Shown one piece after another: positions 46,002 through 58,442 of a DNA stretch of 64,000 nt. The position numbers and the translations under genes are program-made. Source of the stretch: Coptis chinensis (taxonomy: Eukaryota; Streptophyta; Magnoliopsida; Ranunculales; Ranunculaceae); contig CM027378.1 of the NCBI GenBank assembly GCA_015680905.1, positions 56,879,501-56,943,500 of the forward strand, read 5' to 3'. The first letter of the stretch is position 1. Every line of letters starts with the position of its first letter. The notes under the pieces were generated by a model that saw nothing but the letters and a program-made list of their open reading frames with translations, was not told the DNA's origin and made no database searches.

Positions 46002-47522
46002 ATGTATCCAATCAAAATAAAAATTTTAATCGGACACAATGAATTGTAAAACCTACACCAATACACATCATAGTCAGTATCATCTCTAGTGTGTACATAT
46101 CTCTTATTAATTCATGGAATGCTAGCAAAGCCGGTTGACAGAGCCCTTGTAAGCATGGTTTTACAACTCGCCCAGTTTGACTTGGATTGGAAACTCTCCA
46201 AATTGACTTTTTACTATTGAACTGGGTTTAACCAGTTTTTTAACGGTTTGATGAACTGCCAGATTCAAGTTATGAACCGGTCAAATTGGTTGTTCGAATG
46301 TTATAAAAGGTGTTTAACTTGGGAGTTTCTACTCAACCCGGCTGAGTTGATTCAACCAAATACTTCCTTTAGTAGCCTCAATTATAATTAGAGATTACAG
46401 TCAACTGAGCAGAGCGAATGTTCTGGGCCAAGGGGGGGGGGGGGTATGAGGCAAAAAATGTGATTTGGTTGGTTTATGTCTGCCTGTCCTCAGTTTTCTT
46501 CTCTTCGTCTCCCTCTCCACTCTCCACGCCCTTCTCCCTCTCCCTCTCGGCTCACGCCCCAACTGCTTTGCAGTATATTAGTCATATTGCTAAATCTACT
46601 GTGTGCAGGCTGTACCAAAATTAATGGCGCGCGATTTTTACTTAACAAATAACCGCTTTGGTTTCATTTGAATTAGTGGTTGGAAGACTTTGAACCTCGG
46701 TCTAACTTGATCCGGTCAAAAAACATGTTCTCAAAACGACCGTGTTTGACTTTGACCCAAATCAAGTCAGTTGGACAAAATCAGTTTAGTCAAATTTCAC
46801 CTGTCATAGTCATACTGTAAATACAAATTTCAAAATTTTGGTGCGAAAGAGGAAACCAAAGCAACTGCAAAATTTGCCAAAATTTGGAAACCAAAAATCG
46901 CACTCTATCTCAATTAACTGTTAACAAATTAGGGTAAGTAGAATACTTCAGTAATCTCTCAATTAACTGTTAACAAATTGTTTTTCATCTCTCTTAATTG
47001 ATGATTTTTCGTTTCTCTACCTTAGATTTTTCTTGCATTGATTCTGCTTCGATTTTTCTTGATGTGATTTTTTCTTTGATTTTGCTTGCATTGTTAGTTA
47101 TTGATGTTAATTAATTAATATATCGATACTGTTCAGGTTGTGCTTGGTTTTCTTCTCCTATGCGATTGTTTATGGCCGGTGTCCTATGCGATTGCTTCTA
47201 TAGATATTTTCTAGGTGTTTTGGATAATTGGCGTGGTAGAAGTTTGATTCTTATGATACCTTTTCATTCTTGTGCTGCTGATTTATTTTATTTTCATGTA
47301 TTCGTCAGTTTAGTGACATTTAGTTGGCGACGGAGTCTAACCAGTCTAGATTCGGTTTATAGCGCTCATTGTCGCCTTATTGATGACTAATTATTGGTTA
47401 TCATTTTTTATTGATTTTCCCCTTGCAGGGTTTACTTCGTTCTTCTCGACGAAAGAAGAAGCCGATTACTCCGCTTGCGCCCCATTGCAAAGCAATTTTC
47501 TAGTAATTGTTGTTGAAGAAGA
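46002..47522. other. No gene recognised
   Basis: AT-rich flank with a 10-bp G run (about 46433-46443), a CT-rich leader-like stretch (46500-46550) and a short direct repeat of CTCAATTAACTGTTAACAAA at 46911 and 46958. A leader with an intron acceptor (TTGCAG at about 47429) precedes the next exon. Confidence 0.4.
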
Positions 47523-47699
47523 ATGGGTAAAAGGAAAAGAGCAAGTGCAATTTCGCAGGGGGGAGATGACATCATCGGCCCAGGTGCATTGAGGTTCAGG
47601 GAGTGTCGTAAGGTAGATAAATCTCGTAAAGCATCCACTGCTAAATCTCAGAAAGTTTCTGCTTCTTCAAAATCTCGAAAATCATGTGAAGAGTCACAG
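47523..47699 (+). CDS. Possible first exon of an unknown Ser/Lys-rich protein
   Basis: ATG at 47523, a 59-codon Lys/Arg/Ser-rich frame (MGKRKRASAISQGGDD ... KSRKSCEESQ), ending CAG/GTAAAA, a good donor. The KRKR start could be a nuclear localisation signal. No continuation exon is found before the retroelement remnants at 48 kb, so the gene may be cut off by insertions. I do not recognise the family. Confidence 0.3.
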
Positions 47700-48061
47700 G
47701 TAAAATCACTTTTAAACTTATTTTTTTAACTTTAAAGATCTTGTTGCATATCCAATAATTTTCTATAAATTTCAGAAAAGCCAACTTGAAATGCCATGTT
47801 TTGGAATCGTATATATGTTTGTTTGTTTGTTTTATTATAGTTTTTTTACATTTAAACTAGTTTCTTAAAAAATAATTGGAATTTATCGGAACAAGTCAAC
47901 ATGTTATATGTATTTGTGAAATGTTAGTAGTCCATGCACAAGTAGTTGGCTCCAATCCAAATATCAGAGTACAACAAAAAGTAACTTCTCCAAATATATA
48001 TATATATTGGTTGGAAAGCGAGGTTTTTATAGAGGTCCCGTACCCCTTTACATAAATAAAA

Positions 48062-48499
48062 TCATAGCTTGTTACATTCTCTTACATATTGTTTGCCACG
48101 TGCATCATCATACATTATTTTCTTTACATCTTCTGAAAATGAACTAGGTACTAACTCTATATAGTTAACAATAGGTATGTTACTAGCTAAAGCATCATCT
48201 AGTTTATTTGCTTCCCTAAACACATGGATGAAACTAAATAACTCAAAAGCTTCTTTCATCCTTCTAATGCCTCTGATCATTTTCTTTGCTTGCCATGGAT
48301 GCTTTTTGTCCTTTGTGAGAAAGGCTAGGACATTCCGTGAATCTGTTTGTACTATTATCTTCTTAATGCTGTGTCTTATAGCCATCCTTATCTCGTACTC
48401 AGCAGCTTGTACCACAGTGTTCACACTGAGGACGACCACGTCCTTGTCCACCAAAGTGACTAGTTCCATGACCCATGCCATTAACAGCCATTGCGACAT
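48062..48499 (-). pseudogene. Plant RNase H-like (RVT_3) fragment fused to gag remnant
   Basis: The frame carries AAEYEIRMAIRHSIKKIIVQ, TDSRNVLAFL, HPWQAKKMIRGIRRM and FIHVFREANKLDDALAS. This is the second half of an RNase H-like domain of the type found in plant LINEs and in stand-alone plant genes (the DS and HV.REAN..AD motifs). The N-terminal catalytic Asp region is not recognisable. In another frame, at about 48415-48505, the same strand reads GGQGRGRPQCEHCG, a copia gag zinc-knuckle start. So the segment looks like a junction of two retroelement pieces. It is unlikely to be active. Confidence 0.55.
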
Positions 48500-48576
48500 T
48501 TTCTTGTGAATTTGTGGAAGATAAATGAAGAAGACGTTGTTATATTATATGTAGTTAGGGGTAAGGGATCATTCGC

Positions 48577-51500
48577 TTTCTCGCAGGAGCTAAGAAGTCT
48601 AAAAGAGTAGGTAGTTCACCCGTTCAAGTAACAACTTCATATCTATCCGTTCTCGAACTCAAGTCCATAACCTTAAAACCAGCAGCAAATGCAGATGTAG
48701 GCAGACGTTGAGGAGGTCCGTAGCTCAGTAAAGGGATTATTAAATACTTTGCTTATCAGAATCCAACATCCACTTCCACTAATCTGTATGAATCAAGGGA
48801 TCAATAAAAAAATAATAATCCATGAAGAAAGAGAAAATCAATACAATAAGTAAGTTGCGCACTTAAGGAGAGATCGATAGACCAACCCACAAAATAGTTC
48901 TTTGTTCATGATTCTATCATGATCTATGTTCCCTTGGAAGCAAATCCAGTACTCTCGCTTAGGGCGGACACGGGCAATAAAAATAGAGTCAGTCAGGGCA
49001 TCATCCTTATGCTTGGTCGATAGTCTTTCTAATCTTTAGAATCCCTACAGAGTTGGGTTAGGGCAAAGGTTTGAATTGGGCTAGGCGAGAGAAAGGCAAG
49101 GCTTAAGATAGGGTTCCGGATAAACGAATAATATAATATATACTAGGCAGTGAGAAGAAAGCAAAGTAAATGCATTCCTGACCCCCTTAAAAGAGGGGCG
49201 CTATCGAGTACGGTTTTGTTTTCCATCGATTAGAGATGGGCTGTCTAGCTCAAAGGAGATAGGCTCGAGCGGAGATCTTTCTTTAAATTATAGAATAGTC
49301 TAGGTAGGGCTTCATCTCTCAACAATTACAAGTGAAGGAAAGAAACGGTGTAAATACGAGATAACTCTGGCTGTAGGGGCGGGCAACTATGAAGAGTTTG
49401 TTTGAAAACCCCTGCTGTGCCGTGAAGGTGTACTATCCTATTGGTCAAATTAATGCGTTTTCGAAGCATAAGCCTTTTTTTTAACGAAATTCGAATAGAG
49501 AATTCCAATTATCGCTTGGATAGCCCGGTGTTTATGGCTTGGAAGGTGTTTCATGCGGGAAAACAGGCCCATTTGACGACCAAAAACAAGCAAAAAACAC
49601 GGTGTTTCATCACTTTTCTCAAATTGAGATGCCCCATATGAAAGGAATTTTACTTTAAGCCATTTTTATGGGGTGGGGAGATGAAAAGTTGTATGATTGA
49701 ATTCCCATTTATTAAAGGAATTTGAGTCACAGCCAAAAATCCCGGGGGTTGATGAAAGTTGCACTATTTCGATGTCTTGTATGATATGCCATTTTGACCG
49801 GGAAAACGGAAAAAGTCCTATTGGAATGGACGTAGCTCATGAGGAAGGGGCTGTTGCAAGCAAGTAGGAGTCCCATTTCGTCTCAGGTCAAGATCGAGTC
49901 TAGTTATATTGATTCAAAGCGAGCACTATTGATTAGTTTAAGGTAGAATTAGAAGGCGAGCTAGCAGTCTTCAAGTGCCCTCGGGCAGAAGAAGAAGGGG
50001 CTAATAGGAAGGGAATGGGCTCAATATCTCACTATTTAGGAAAGCTCAAGATCTCAGTCTAGTGTAAGTAAACTTACCTCTACTTAAAGGACATAATAAT
50101 TCGATCTTGCATAATATACTTAAATTTGAATTCCCCTTTATTATCTGTATACGAGGCTATAAGCACCAGAGCAAGCACCAATAGCAGTTGATCGGGAAGT
50201 ATATCCAGTAGTAGATCCGGATGGATCTTCTGTTAGGTTCTTCTTAGTAGTAGTCGGCAACCCTTTCTTCTTTTACTTCACTCTACAATCTCTTCTTTCG
50301 ATCCAACAGTGGAGATAGAGATAGAGGCGGATGCATTTGACCAAGTGGAGACAGCTGTGGAAGCAGCAATCCCTTGCCTCCTGGAGGAGAGATTACGTAA
50401 GTTGGGTCCGTGGGAGGAGCAAACTAGTCCCATCTTCTCTTTGTCTCAACTCAATAGTGTAGATGCATCAGTTGACTCTGTGGATTCTGTTTATTCCGTT
50501 TCTTTCGAATATCGATCCTTTCCTTTCGTCTAATCATGTCTACGCGGGAATAAATCTTTTCAAAGCACCCGCAGGAAGGAAGGAGATAGAGATGAAAAAA
50601 AAGTATACACTGGAGGTTTGGAACCTACCTCTAGGGGTGGTAGAATGTCCTACCTTTTCTTATACGAATTCTAGGTTCAAAAACATCCTCCTCTACGAAG
50701 AAATCTCCCTCTACTAGTGAATCCCCTATGTACCAATGGTCCCCGTCCAAGATCTGCACTGAATTCATGAAATTCATATTGCCGCCTACTGTGGACAAAG
50801 ACAAAAGAAGGGTCGTGTTCCTTCCTGGGTTGCAGGGTTCAAAGACGTGGTTAGAGCTCTACCCCGCTACCCTAGCCTCAACGGAATTGGTAACTCGACT
50901 CGCTGTCTTGTCTGTCTCGGCCTCTGCCTGTGAGGGGGTAGGGTGGTGATGCACCACTCCCATTTTTTCCAAAGTAAGATTCTAAAAGCAAATGCCTTCA
51001 CCAACATATTTCATTGCTAGGGGAGCCAGTACTATTACATGAGGTCGGAGATCTACATATAACTAGCGTGCTACCTCTCCTTCTCTGCGGACATGCACTA
51101 TCCCCTGCACGGTTCAATCCAAGGAATATGGGATCATCTCCGCTAGCCCTGCTCCTCTGATGCCTTCTTGTTGGTTGTCTAGGCCGCTAGTGGTCGAATG
51201 CTTGCTTGGCTTTCGAAGGCTCCCGAGTGTAAGGTGACTCTTGTAACTAATCTTTGTAAGGTCGTCACCCCTGGCGCGTGTATCATAAAGACCTCGTGCC
51301 GATGCCTTTGTAGTGATCTTCTTTCGTTTGCATTTGTTGTGTTTTATGGTTCTGTTCTTGAAGGCTCAGATAGAGTGCCTCTTGCCGGTTTTGATAGGGG
51401 AAGTTGTCTAATGGCAGTTCCACCAGTAGCTTCAAGGTTACTAGAGAGAGAATTGGGGCGTGCAGAGGAGAAATCTTAGTTTAATGAGATGCATGGTTGA

Positions 51501-51755
51501 AATAATATTCTAAGAATGGAAACGGATACCGTTGACGGAGAATAAGCGGCCGTTAGACCTACTTTAAGTTTAAGCGAGATTGACTCTAATAAGAAGGCTT
51601 CCGCCGAGTGGTAGGCATCCTCTCATAGCTTGATCAAATGGTATGACCAAAAATGCCATGTAACGCCTTTTGGGCCCTTTAGGTGTGTGTTACATTACTA
51701 GGGTATATCAACGCCAAGATTTGGCGTGTGAAGCGGGGCCGCCTTCTTATTGGGT
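48577..51755. other. Probable nuclear copy of mitochondrial DNA (NUMT)
   Basis: About 3.2 kb with base composition unlike the surroundings (clearly less AT-rich) and many short purine-rich blocks (GAAGAAGGGGC, GGAAGGGAATGGGC, CTCGAGCGGAG) typical of plant mitochondrial intergenic sequence. Open frames are short and have no domains, and I find no rRNA or tRNA gene. It interrupts a copia gag. A 19-bp sequence (GGGGTAAGGGATCATTCGC) occurs at 48558-48576 and again at 51906-51924. Assignment to mitochondria rests on composition and style only. Confidence 0.45.
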
Positions 51756-51756
51756 C

Positions 51757-52229
51757 TCATTCCGCATCACACCGTCGTGTTGTTAGGAGAGGAGCTTTCT
51801 TCTTTCTTGTATGTGGTCTAGTCTGCATCTTTAGTTGCTTGTTCTGTGTGTGATGGCCCCTGTTTCGGCCTTTACCTGAGACATTCTTGTAAACCTTACT
51901 GACTTGGGGTAAGGGATCATTCGCAATAATTTGGCTCTGAATGGGGGCATAAGTATCATTAAGGCCCAAGAGGAATTGGAAAACACGCTCTTTTTCATGC
52001 ATGTCCTTGATGCTTTTGCCGCACCACAAGTGCACTCAGTTACGGTGACATAACTGTTTAACTCATCCCAAAAGGATTTGAGAGAGTTGTAATAAGAGGC
52101 TAACGGCTGTTGATCTTGGTGAAGGTTGTAAATACCATACTTCAATTGATAAATTCTAGGATTGTTACTTTGAGAAAAACGCTCTTCAAGATCGAGCCAT
52201 ACCTCTTGAGAAGTTTCTGCATAGATGAT
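51757..52229 (-). pseudogene. Copia-type gag fragment
   Basis: Read leftward from 52229: IIYAETSQEVWLDLEERFSQ, NNPRIYQLKYGIYNL, LASYYNSLKSFWDELNSY, then in a shifted frame FQFLLGLNDTYAPIQSQII and NDPLPQVSKVY. This is the conserved UBN2/copia gag core. It is cut on the right by the LTR of the second Athila element (duplication base ATGAT at 52225-52229) and on the left by the mitochondrial-like insert. At least one frameshift lies near 52035. Confidence 0.82.
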
Positions 52230-53731
52230 TGATAAACCTAAAATGAATAGTTTTACTCACGAATAAATGATAGAATTCGAACGCAAGTAAAACTAAAACT
52301 AGACTTGAGTGTGTTTTTTATCAAAGATTTCTACTCTCGATTCTATTGAAATAGAGTTGGAGTAAAAGATTCGTTCCACTCCTAGTTCTTTAGAATTAGC
52401 GTTTTCTAAGTTTATCGGTATATCCAAAGTCAATGAGAGATTTACGAATTTATACTACGATGCACATTATACTCAAATACTTAACTATGATAATTCAACT
52501 ATGGCAATACTAAATTGATACTATGATAAAGAATTAGGGGGGATTGATTCCACCTTAACTCGACTTAATTTACTAACGAAGAATTGTCGTAATCTGAATT
52601 GAACTGCTTTCGCATACAATTGGTTATTCCTAATCCCTAGTTGTTCATGGTAATCTTTACCAATTAACATCTAGCATGTGAAACAATCAAACCCATTCTC
52701 ATGGTGAACTAATCGTTTCTAGAATGGAATGGAAATTACGACTACTCTACGTTAACACAAATCAAGCTTCATCAAGGTTTCTTCAACCCCACCCTCTAAT
52801 GGAGGTTTAGCCTAGAATCATTATGCTATCATTTCCCAATGAAATTAAACAAGACATCATATAAAGATTGTAAATTTACTTATTTCAATTCAAATGGAAA
52901 TCTAATTATGCAAGAATTGATTGAAACTAACAATGATAATAACTAAATCTAGGAATCGAAACTACAATGATTAATGAAATGAAACTATATTATGAAGAAC
53001 AAACTACTTTATTGATCTAATAATTAAATAACAATTGATTCAAATACTAAATTAAAACAAAGTATGAAAACTAATTAATGGAAAGAAAACTAGATCTAGA
53101 ACTATGCTCTAATGGCTACTTTCTACCCTAAGCTAATTATTTCTTAAGAGCTCAGTCTTGTGTGTTGAAATGGAGGATACCAAATCCATATTTTCGTGCA
53201 TGGGTTGAGGAGCCATGTTTCGGGCCGGAAAATCGAGCCCAAAACCCAATTTCTTCAGTCCACATAGGCCTTTTCAGTTGGATTTGACTTCTGCAGACTT
53301 TTCATCCACTTTTTCTCCTTTGATTGGGTCAAGGCTTTGACCATTGGAAAGTTTATTCCAAGACGGTCGTTTTGACATAAGGTAGGCCCAATTCCGAGGT
53401 CTGAGCCCAAAGATACGGTCTTCGGAAGTTCTGCTGACTTTTGTGTGCTGTTTCGGCCTGCGTTGACTTTTGACTTTTGACTTTTCAGCCTTGACCGGAC
53501 TTTACAAAGGCTTTTTCTCCTTGAATCTTGGCCTTTTAATCACAGAACTTCTTAGCAACTAACCTTTGCTCCCTTATCTCGCCAAAGTGACACATTTCTG
53601 CACATAATTGACTTCAATGCCTGAAATACATGAAAACACGTAATCAGCATTAACTCTTATTTATTACTCACATAATTGGTCTAAAAGTATTATTGTTAAG
53701 GGGTTAAAACTACAGTTTTGGGCTCTTATCA
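52230..53731 (-). repeat. 3' LTR of the second Athila element
   Basis: 1502 bp, TGATAAACC...GGGCTCTTATCA, about 390 bp longer than the LTRs of the first element, with the extra length spread between conserved blocks. The solo LTR at 16368-17814 is closer to this length. Confidence 0.9.
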
Positions 53732-55737
53732 AACCACCCCCAAACAGCATTTTGCTTGTCCTCAAGCAAATATGAGAAATTAGAATAAGTGACCAAAAAT
53801 GGAGTTCTAACTACTCTCGTTTCGCCGAGTGCGATTGCATTGACCATATGCAACAAGGCCTTAAACCACTAGGAATTCCCTAGTGGACGAGTTATAGCCT
53901 CGTGGGAGTTTTCCAGTGAGGGTACTCACAAACTTCATCTATACTACAACGACTAAAAAATAAACTATTGTTTCCTTATCTATGTCTCAATTATCTATAC
54001 ATCTCACTAGCAATGAATACAGAATAATCAAGTCGAAACCTAAGCTAATATATGCATAATAATCTATCATCTACGAATAAACATATATACAATGAGTAAT
54101 ACTATGAGATGAACTAGCAGGTCCGTTTATGAAAACTCGAAATAGCATTCTTAAGTAGGTCCTCACATAAATGTCAAGACAAAAACCACTCGATTTTTCT
54201 CTCAAAGTTTAAGCTACTCCGGTGTGCGTGGGCACACTTTACCTTACAATCTCAATGATACACAAGGAAGTCGATCAAACACATCACATCGCCCACTTAC
54301 TATCACACTAACCTATTCCTAATTGAGCTAGAGGTCTTTATTAGGTGTTGCGGGGATTAGGAGATGGTTTAAGAAGGAAGGAAATGGATATTCAAAAAGG
54401 ACAAGTCTGAGATAATAGAGTCATCATGTTATGTAACTAGAGAAAGCCTTGTTCCTTACTTTTGCTTCTACACTTTGTTTCCATCCTTAGCCATATATTT
54501 TTTTTTCTTTGGCTTTTGACTCCTTTGATTCTATTTTTGGAGTTCTAACTCTTTATTTTCTTTTATTTATTTATTATTTATTTATTTTTTATTTGGATGG
54601 AAACTTTCTTTTCTTATCTGAAGCGACTAACAAATTCTTGATTTCAAGGGTCTTTCTCTTTTCTATTCTTCATTTCTATTCTCAGACTCATTCAAAGAAT
54701 GGGTAGGCTGATATATGTATTTTTTATTTTGTTTTGTTTTTGTAACAGGGTAAAGGATTTGTGATTTATGAAAGGCTAAAGAAAGGCTCAGAGGGGCGAC
54801 TAACAGAAAATAATTTCATAGGTTTGAATTTTTGGCTATATCGATCCAAAGAGGGCCTAAATTCTCGCTTAGGATATGGTATAGTGATCAAGCAAGTGGA
54901 CGTGTGATTTCTCTATCTGGATTTTATTTCTCCCTTGTGTCATTTCTCAAATGTTTCACTCATATAAGGCTTTAGGCTATATTCTCACAGGATTTGTAGA
55001 ATAAATACTCTAGCCTAGATTTTAGAAACTTACTGCCAACAATCATATATACTAACGTAATTTATTTATAGATAGATGCAAAGATTATTACCTACATATT
55101 AACCTAAGTTTCTAAAAACTATTCTAATGGAAAAGCTACGTGAGACTTCTAGATTATTGAAAGCATATAGAAAGAAAACAATACCAATATTCCTAAGTGT
55201 ATAGCATAAACTTTTTATTTATATTTTTAAATTTTTTGAATTTTTTAACTAGAAAACAAGTGCATATCATACATATCTATATCCTAACAAATGCTTTAAT
55301 TACACGTGTTTCTATCCCCCCCCCCCCCCCACAAACAAGAAACATGCTTTGTCCTCAAAGTATTTAAATAAATAGGGTAGAGAAATACCATGGAAGCGTG
55401 AAATTCTGGAACATCTGCAAAACAAGGTTAAAACATACTAATATAGAAAAAGAAGAACAGACGCAACTCTATATGAGTTCCACCCGTTATGGGGTTAACA
55501 AGAATCAAATTGCTTGGGATATAAGCAGACACTAACTGAACTAAAAACTTACCTTAATTCCCACGTCTAACCATTATCCTCCTTATCTTCCTCTCTAAAG
55601 AGGTGAGGTTCTTTCGCATCCTGCCACACCATGATAATTTGCCAGGCTCGCCGCCGTATGTCATCAACTTGTGCTAACCTGTCGAGTGTTACTATGTCTG
55701 ATGGGGTGTAAGGAGCAACCAAATGAGGTTGCACCTG
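53732..55737 (-). other. 3' noncoding region with polypurine tract and hairpin modules
   Basis: Directly at the LTR border the minus strand has GTTTGGGGGTGGTT, preceded by the AGGA-loop hairpin TTTGCTTGAGGACAAGCAAA. A second module with CTTTGAGGACAAAG and a long G run is at about 55315-55365. No coding potential. It matches 30450-32767 of the first element. Confidence 0.65.
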
Positions 55738-56487
55738 CTATCCCGGCCAAGTCATTGCTCGAAATGAGCGAACCACCCAATTGGTGGGTCTCATGACTTC
55801 AACCCTTTTCCAATCCGTGAACTGGGTACAGAGTTCAGGTAAACAAGCGCGCATGATGCGGCAAACTAAAACAGGCATAAGAAGATACTTATGCCTCATG
55901 CTATGGGCTCTCTTAAGATTAGATACTAATACTCGGGGAATATTATAGTGGTGACGTCCCTCAGCTAAAGCAAGGAAAACGTCACTAGCGGTACTATTTG
56001 CAGAAGTAAACTGCCACTCCCCTAAAATATTCATCATAATGAATAACATGGTGGTGCCTACATTCAGGGATAGGCTACCAAGGGCTATATTATAACGCCC
56101 TTGGTCCATTATACGAAACACCCCTCCCCCATAATACTCATGGAAATATGTATAGTCATAGAAGTAAGCATTATCGGTCATATATCCCCACGTGTGCAAA
56201 GGGTCAGGCAAGGGCAATCCCGAAACTAACGCTAACAAATACTTATTGAATTCTAGTGGCGTGTCATCAACCATGACAGAGAATTCTTGTTCTCCATCTT
56301 GGTTACAATAGAAACTAACATTATTGTAAAAATATTTAGTAAGCTTAGGTGAATACGAGTTGTCTTCACTTACCAGTAGATGTCGCCATCCTAACTGCAA
56401 GATCCTATCGCGTAACCAATGTCCATAAGACTCGCTTCCCAAAAAGTCGTCGAAAGATTGTTCAGGTATGACTGTAGGAGATGTCAT
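55738..56487 (-). CDS. Env-region frame B of the second Athila element (open)
   Basis: About 250 residues from ATG 56487 (MTSPTVIPEQSFDDFLG) to TAG, uninterrupted. Upstream codons are also open to 56535, but the chosen ATG aligns with that of the first element. Segments include YSPKLTKYFYNN, FSVMVDDTPLEFNKYLLALV, YFHEYYGGGVFRI and a helical C-terminal part (MRHKYLLMPVLVCRI). The N-terminal half shares its plan with frame A (PEQxF, W..L, FY, a strand pair, then L....G). No signal peptide, no membrane anchor and no Cys pattern are seen, so an envelope role is not supported. The role is unknown. It is the only open gene of this element in the window. Confidence 0.75.
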   Translation of the reverse strand: MTSPTVIPEQSFDDFLGSESYGHWLRDRILQLGWRHLLVSEDNSYSPKLTKYFYNNVSFYCNQDGEQEFSVMVDDTPLEFNKYLLALVSGLPLPDPLHTWGYMTDNAYFYDYTYFHEYYGGGVFRIMDQGRYNIALGSLSLNVGTTMLFIMMNILGEWQFTSANSTASDVFLALAEGRHHYNIPRVLVSNLKRAHSMRHKYLLMPVLVCRIMRACLPELCTQFTDWKRVEVMRPTNWVVRSFRAMTWPG

Positions 56488-56559
56488 CACAAAACTACTC
56501 TCTAGAACAGCCGCAACGATCCTAAAACAACCCACGAAAAATTGTAATTTTTCGTGTTT

Positions 56560-56710
56560 ACGGAGGTCAGGGCGTGGGGGCGCTCCACTGAGGCGCAGGC
56601 GCGCTCTGGAGAAACTTGACTTACAGTGTTTTGGGCGCGGGTCGCACTCAAGGGAAATTGGACTTACAAACTGGACTTATAGTGATTTTGGTGCGGGTGG
56701 CGCCCATCGA
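56560..56710. repeat. GC-rich motif cluster upstream of frame B
   Basis: Four versions of GGCGCGGGTCGCACTC / GGCGCAGGCGCGCTC in AT-rich DNA, at the same place as the cluster at 33270-33420 in the first element and related to the gag leader motifs at 39895-40120. Confidence 0.7.
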
Positions 56711-57491
56711 GGCAATGGCAGCTCGAATTTCTTTGAAGTGCTAAAGTGAAGAAGAAAAAAAGGGAAACTTGGGAGTGAAAGGTGAGAGATGAAAGTGGGA
56801 TGTAGTGTGGGTTGTGTATAGAGAATGAATGAAGTTTATATAGGTTTTGAGTTTCCAAAACGAATCCGGAAGTTGTCAAAAAATTTAAGGCAATTTCCGA
56901 AAACAAAAAATTTCCAAAACCGAAAATGGAAACAACCCATACACTTGATTCTAAAACAAACCTAATATCTTTTAGACTGAATTTAATTATAATAGTAACT
57001 TCTAAACTCGTTTAGATTTTATCCTACCACCATATTTACTCATATTCTGCTAATATCGGCAATATTCCCAACAATCATTCCAAAACAACTTCTAAAATTG
57101 AGGTTCGTATAAAAATCATGCCAGAATAAATAAGACCACCTGCAAACAATTCGGGAAGGTGGGATTAACACTACAAACAACGCACAATTTGAAAAGAACC
57201 ACATTATATTAAAATTGAAATTCAAACAACATTTAACTACTCAAGTCAAATTTAACTACGGAATTCAAAAATTAATATACGAACTAAATAAAAACAACGA
57301 CAAAACAACATCAACTCATAATATCCCTAAACAATGCGCTGCTAGTAGTAGATGGCACGTGAGAAGGAGATGACTCTTGGGCTCCGGATGGGCTAGAGCC
57401 ATCCGTCCTGTGACGATGACGCTCGTGCCTCACAGACGCCTCCTCAGAAGAAGAACCCCCCCTAGGGTGGGTAATGTTCAAGCATACCTGC

Positions 57492-58442
57492 TCAGAACTT
57501 TCGCTGAGCTTCTATCTCGGCCTTCATCTCCTCCCAACGCTCATCCTCGCACTGGGCACGAGTCTTATAGTTACGATGGATGGCAGCTTGCCGAGTCCGG
57601 AGATCTCCACAAATAGTGTTAAGAGAACGCATGCCACGATGAAGCACCAACATGCGTTCTGCATCAGACCTACACCTCTCCAAGGCATCGGCATCAAAAC
57701 ATGTCGTATCCTCCTCATCCTCCGAATCATCCTCTTTAACTACCCTCTCTTCAGGCAACCTCCACGTCTTCTGGATACACTCTGTATAGATATTAGGATT
57801 TTGGTGCCTCTTCAGGCAAATCCAATCAGACTTCAGAGTCACTTTGAACCTCATTATGATCTTTGTTATCAGCACAGGGAGAGGTGCAATACTCTTCCCA
57901 ACTCCTCTAATCATCGTAATCAGAAACTCGAGGATACAGAAGTCATACTCCCTCGTCTGGAGTATCCATAGAATGTGAAGACAATTCAGGTTGATGTTAC
58001 TGACTTTCTCCTTGCCAATGACATTCATCCCAATCCACTAAGCTACAGCTAGCTGGTTGGTTCGCAGGGACGACTAGCGGACACAATACGAGCTCGCATT
58101 GTATTTACCCTCCAAAACCGTCTCGTTCATCAAGGCCTCGATCCCAGTAAATTGGGATTCCTGCGCTGTGGTTACTAGAGTGCATCCCTCCTCCATGCCG
58201 AAGATACGCGCCAACAAATTCCTATCTACTTCTCGCTTGACTTTATTCACCTTCACAAAAATCTTATTCCCAACCAACTCTCTTGTTTTATAAAATTGTT
58301 GGACCAAATCCTCGTGATAAAAATTATCAGTCGCATACCACAAGTTATTCCAATCTCTCCTAATCATCTCATCACTGAAAAAAGGTGCAAAGTGGTCCTC
58401 ATGAAAAGCTTGTTCCGGCAAAATTCGTCGTCTTTGAGCCAT
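57492..58442 (-). pseudogene. Env-region frame A of the second Athila element
   Basis: Start at 58442 (MAQRRRILPEQAFHEDHF). It runs through DLVQQFYKTRELVGNKIFVK and EALMNETVLEGKYN to a stop after SSYCVR (about 58074), a second stop shortly after, then open from NVIGKEKVSNI to the end: LERCRSDAERMLVL, then EEMKAEIEAQRKF. The C-terminal part is acidic then helical. The pair of stops replaces Gln or Arg codons. It corresponds to 34495-35442 of the first element. Confidence 0.72.

Noticed and set aside
50309..50950. Open frames in the mitochondrial-like block as genes
   Set aside because: Short, without domains, and typical of chance frames in mitochondrial intergenic DNA.
55738..58442. Calling the env-region frames a true envelope glycoprotein
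   Set aside because: No signal peptide, membrane anchor, Cys pattern or cleavage site is visible. Position alone is not enough.
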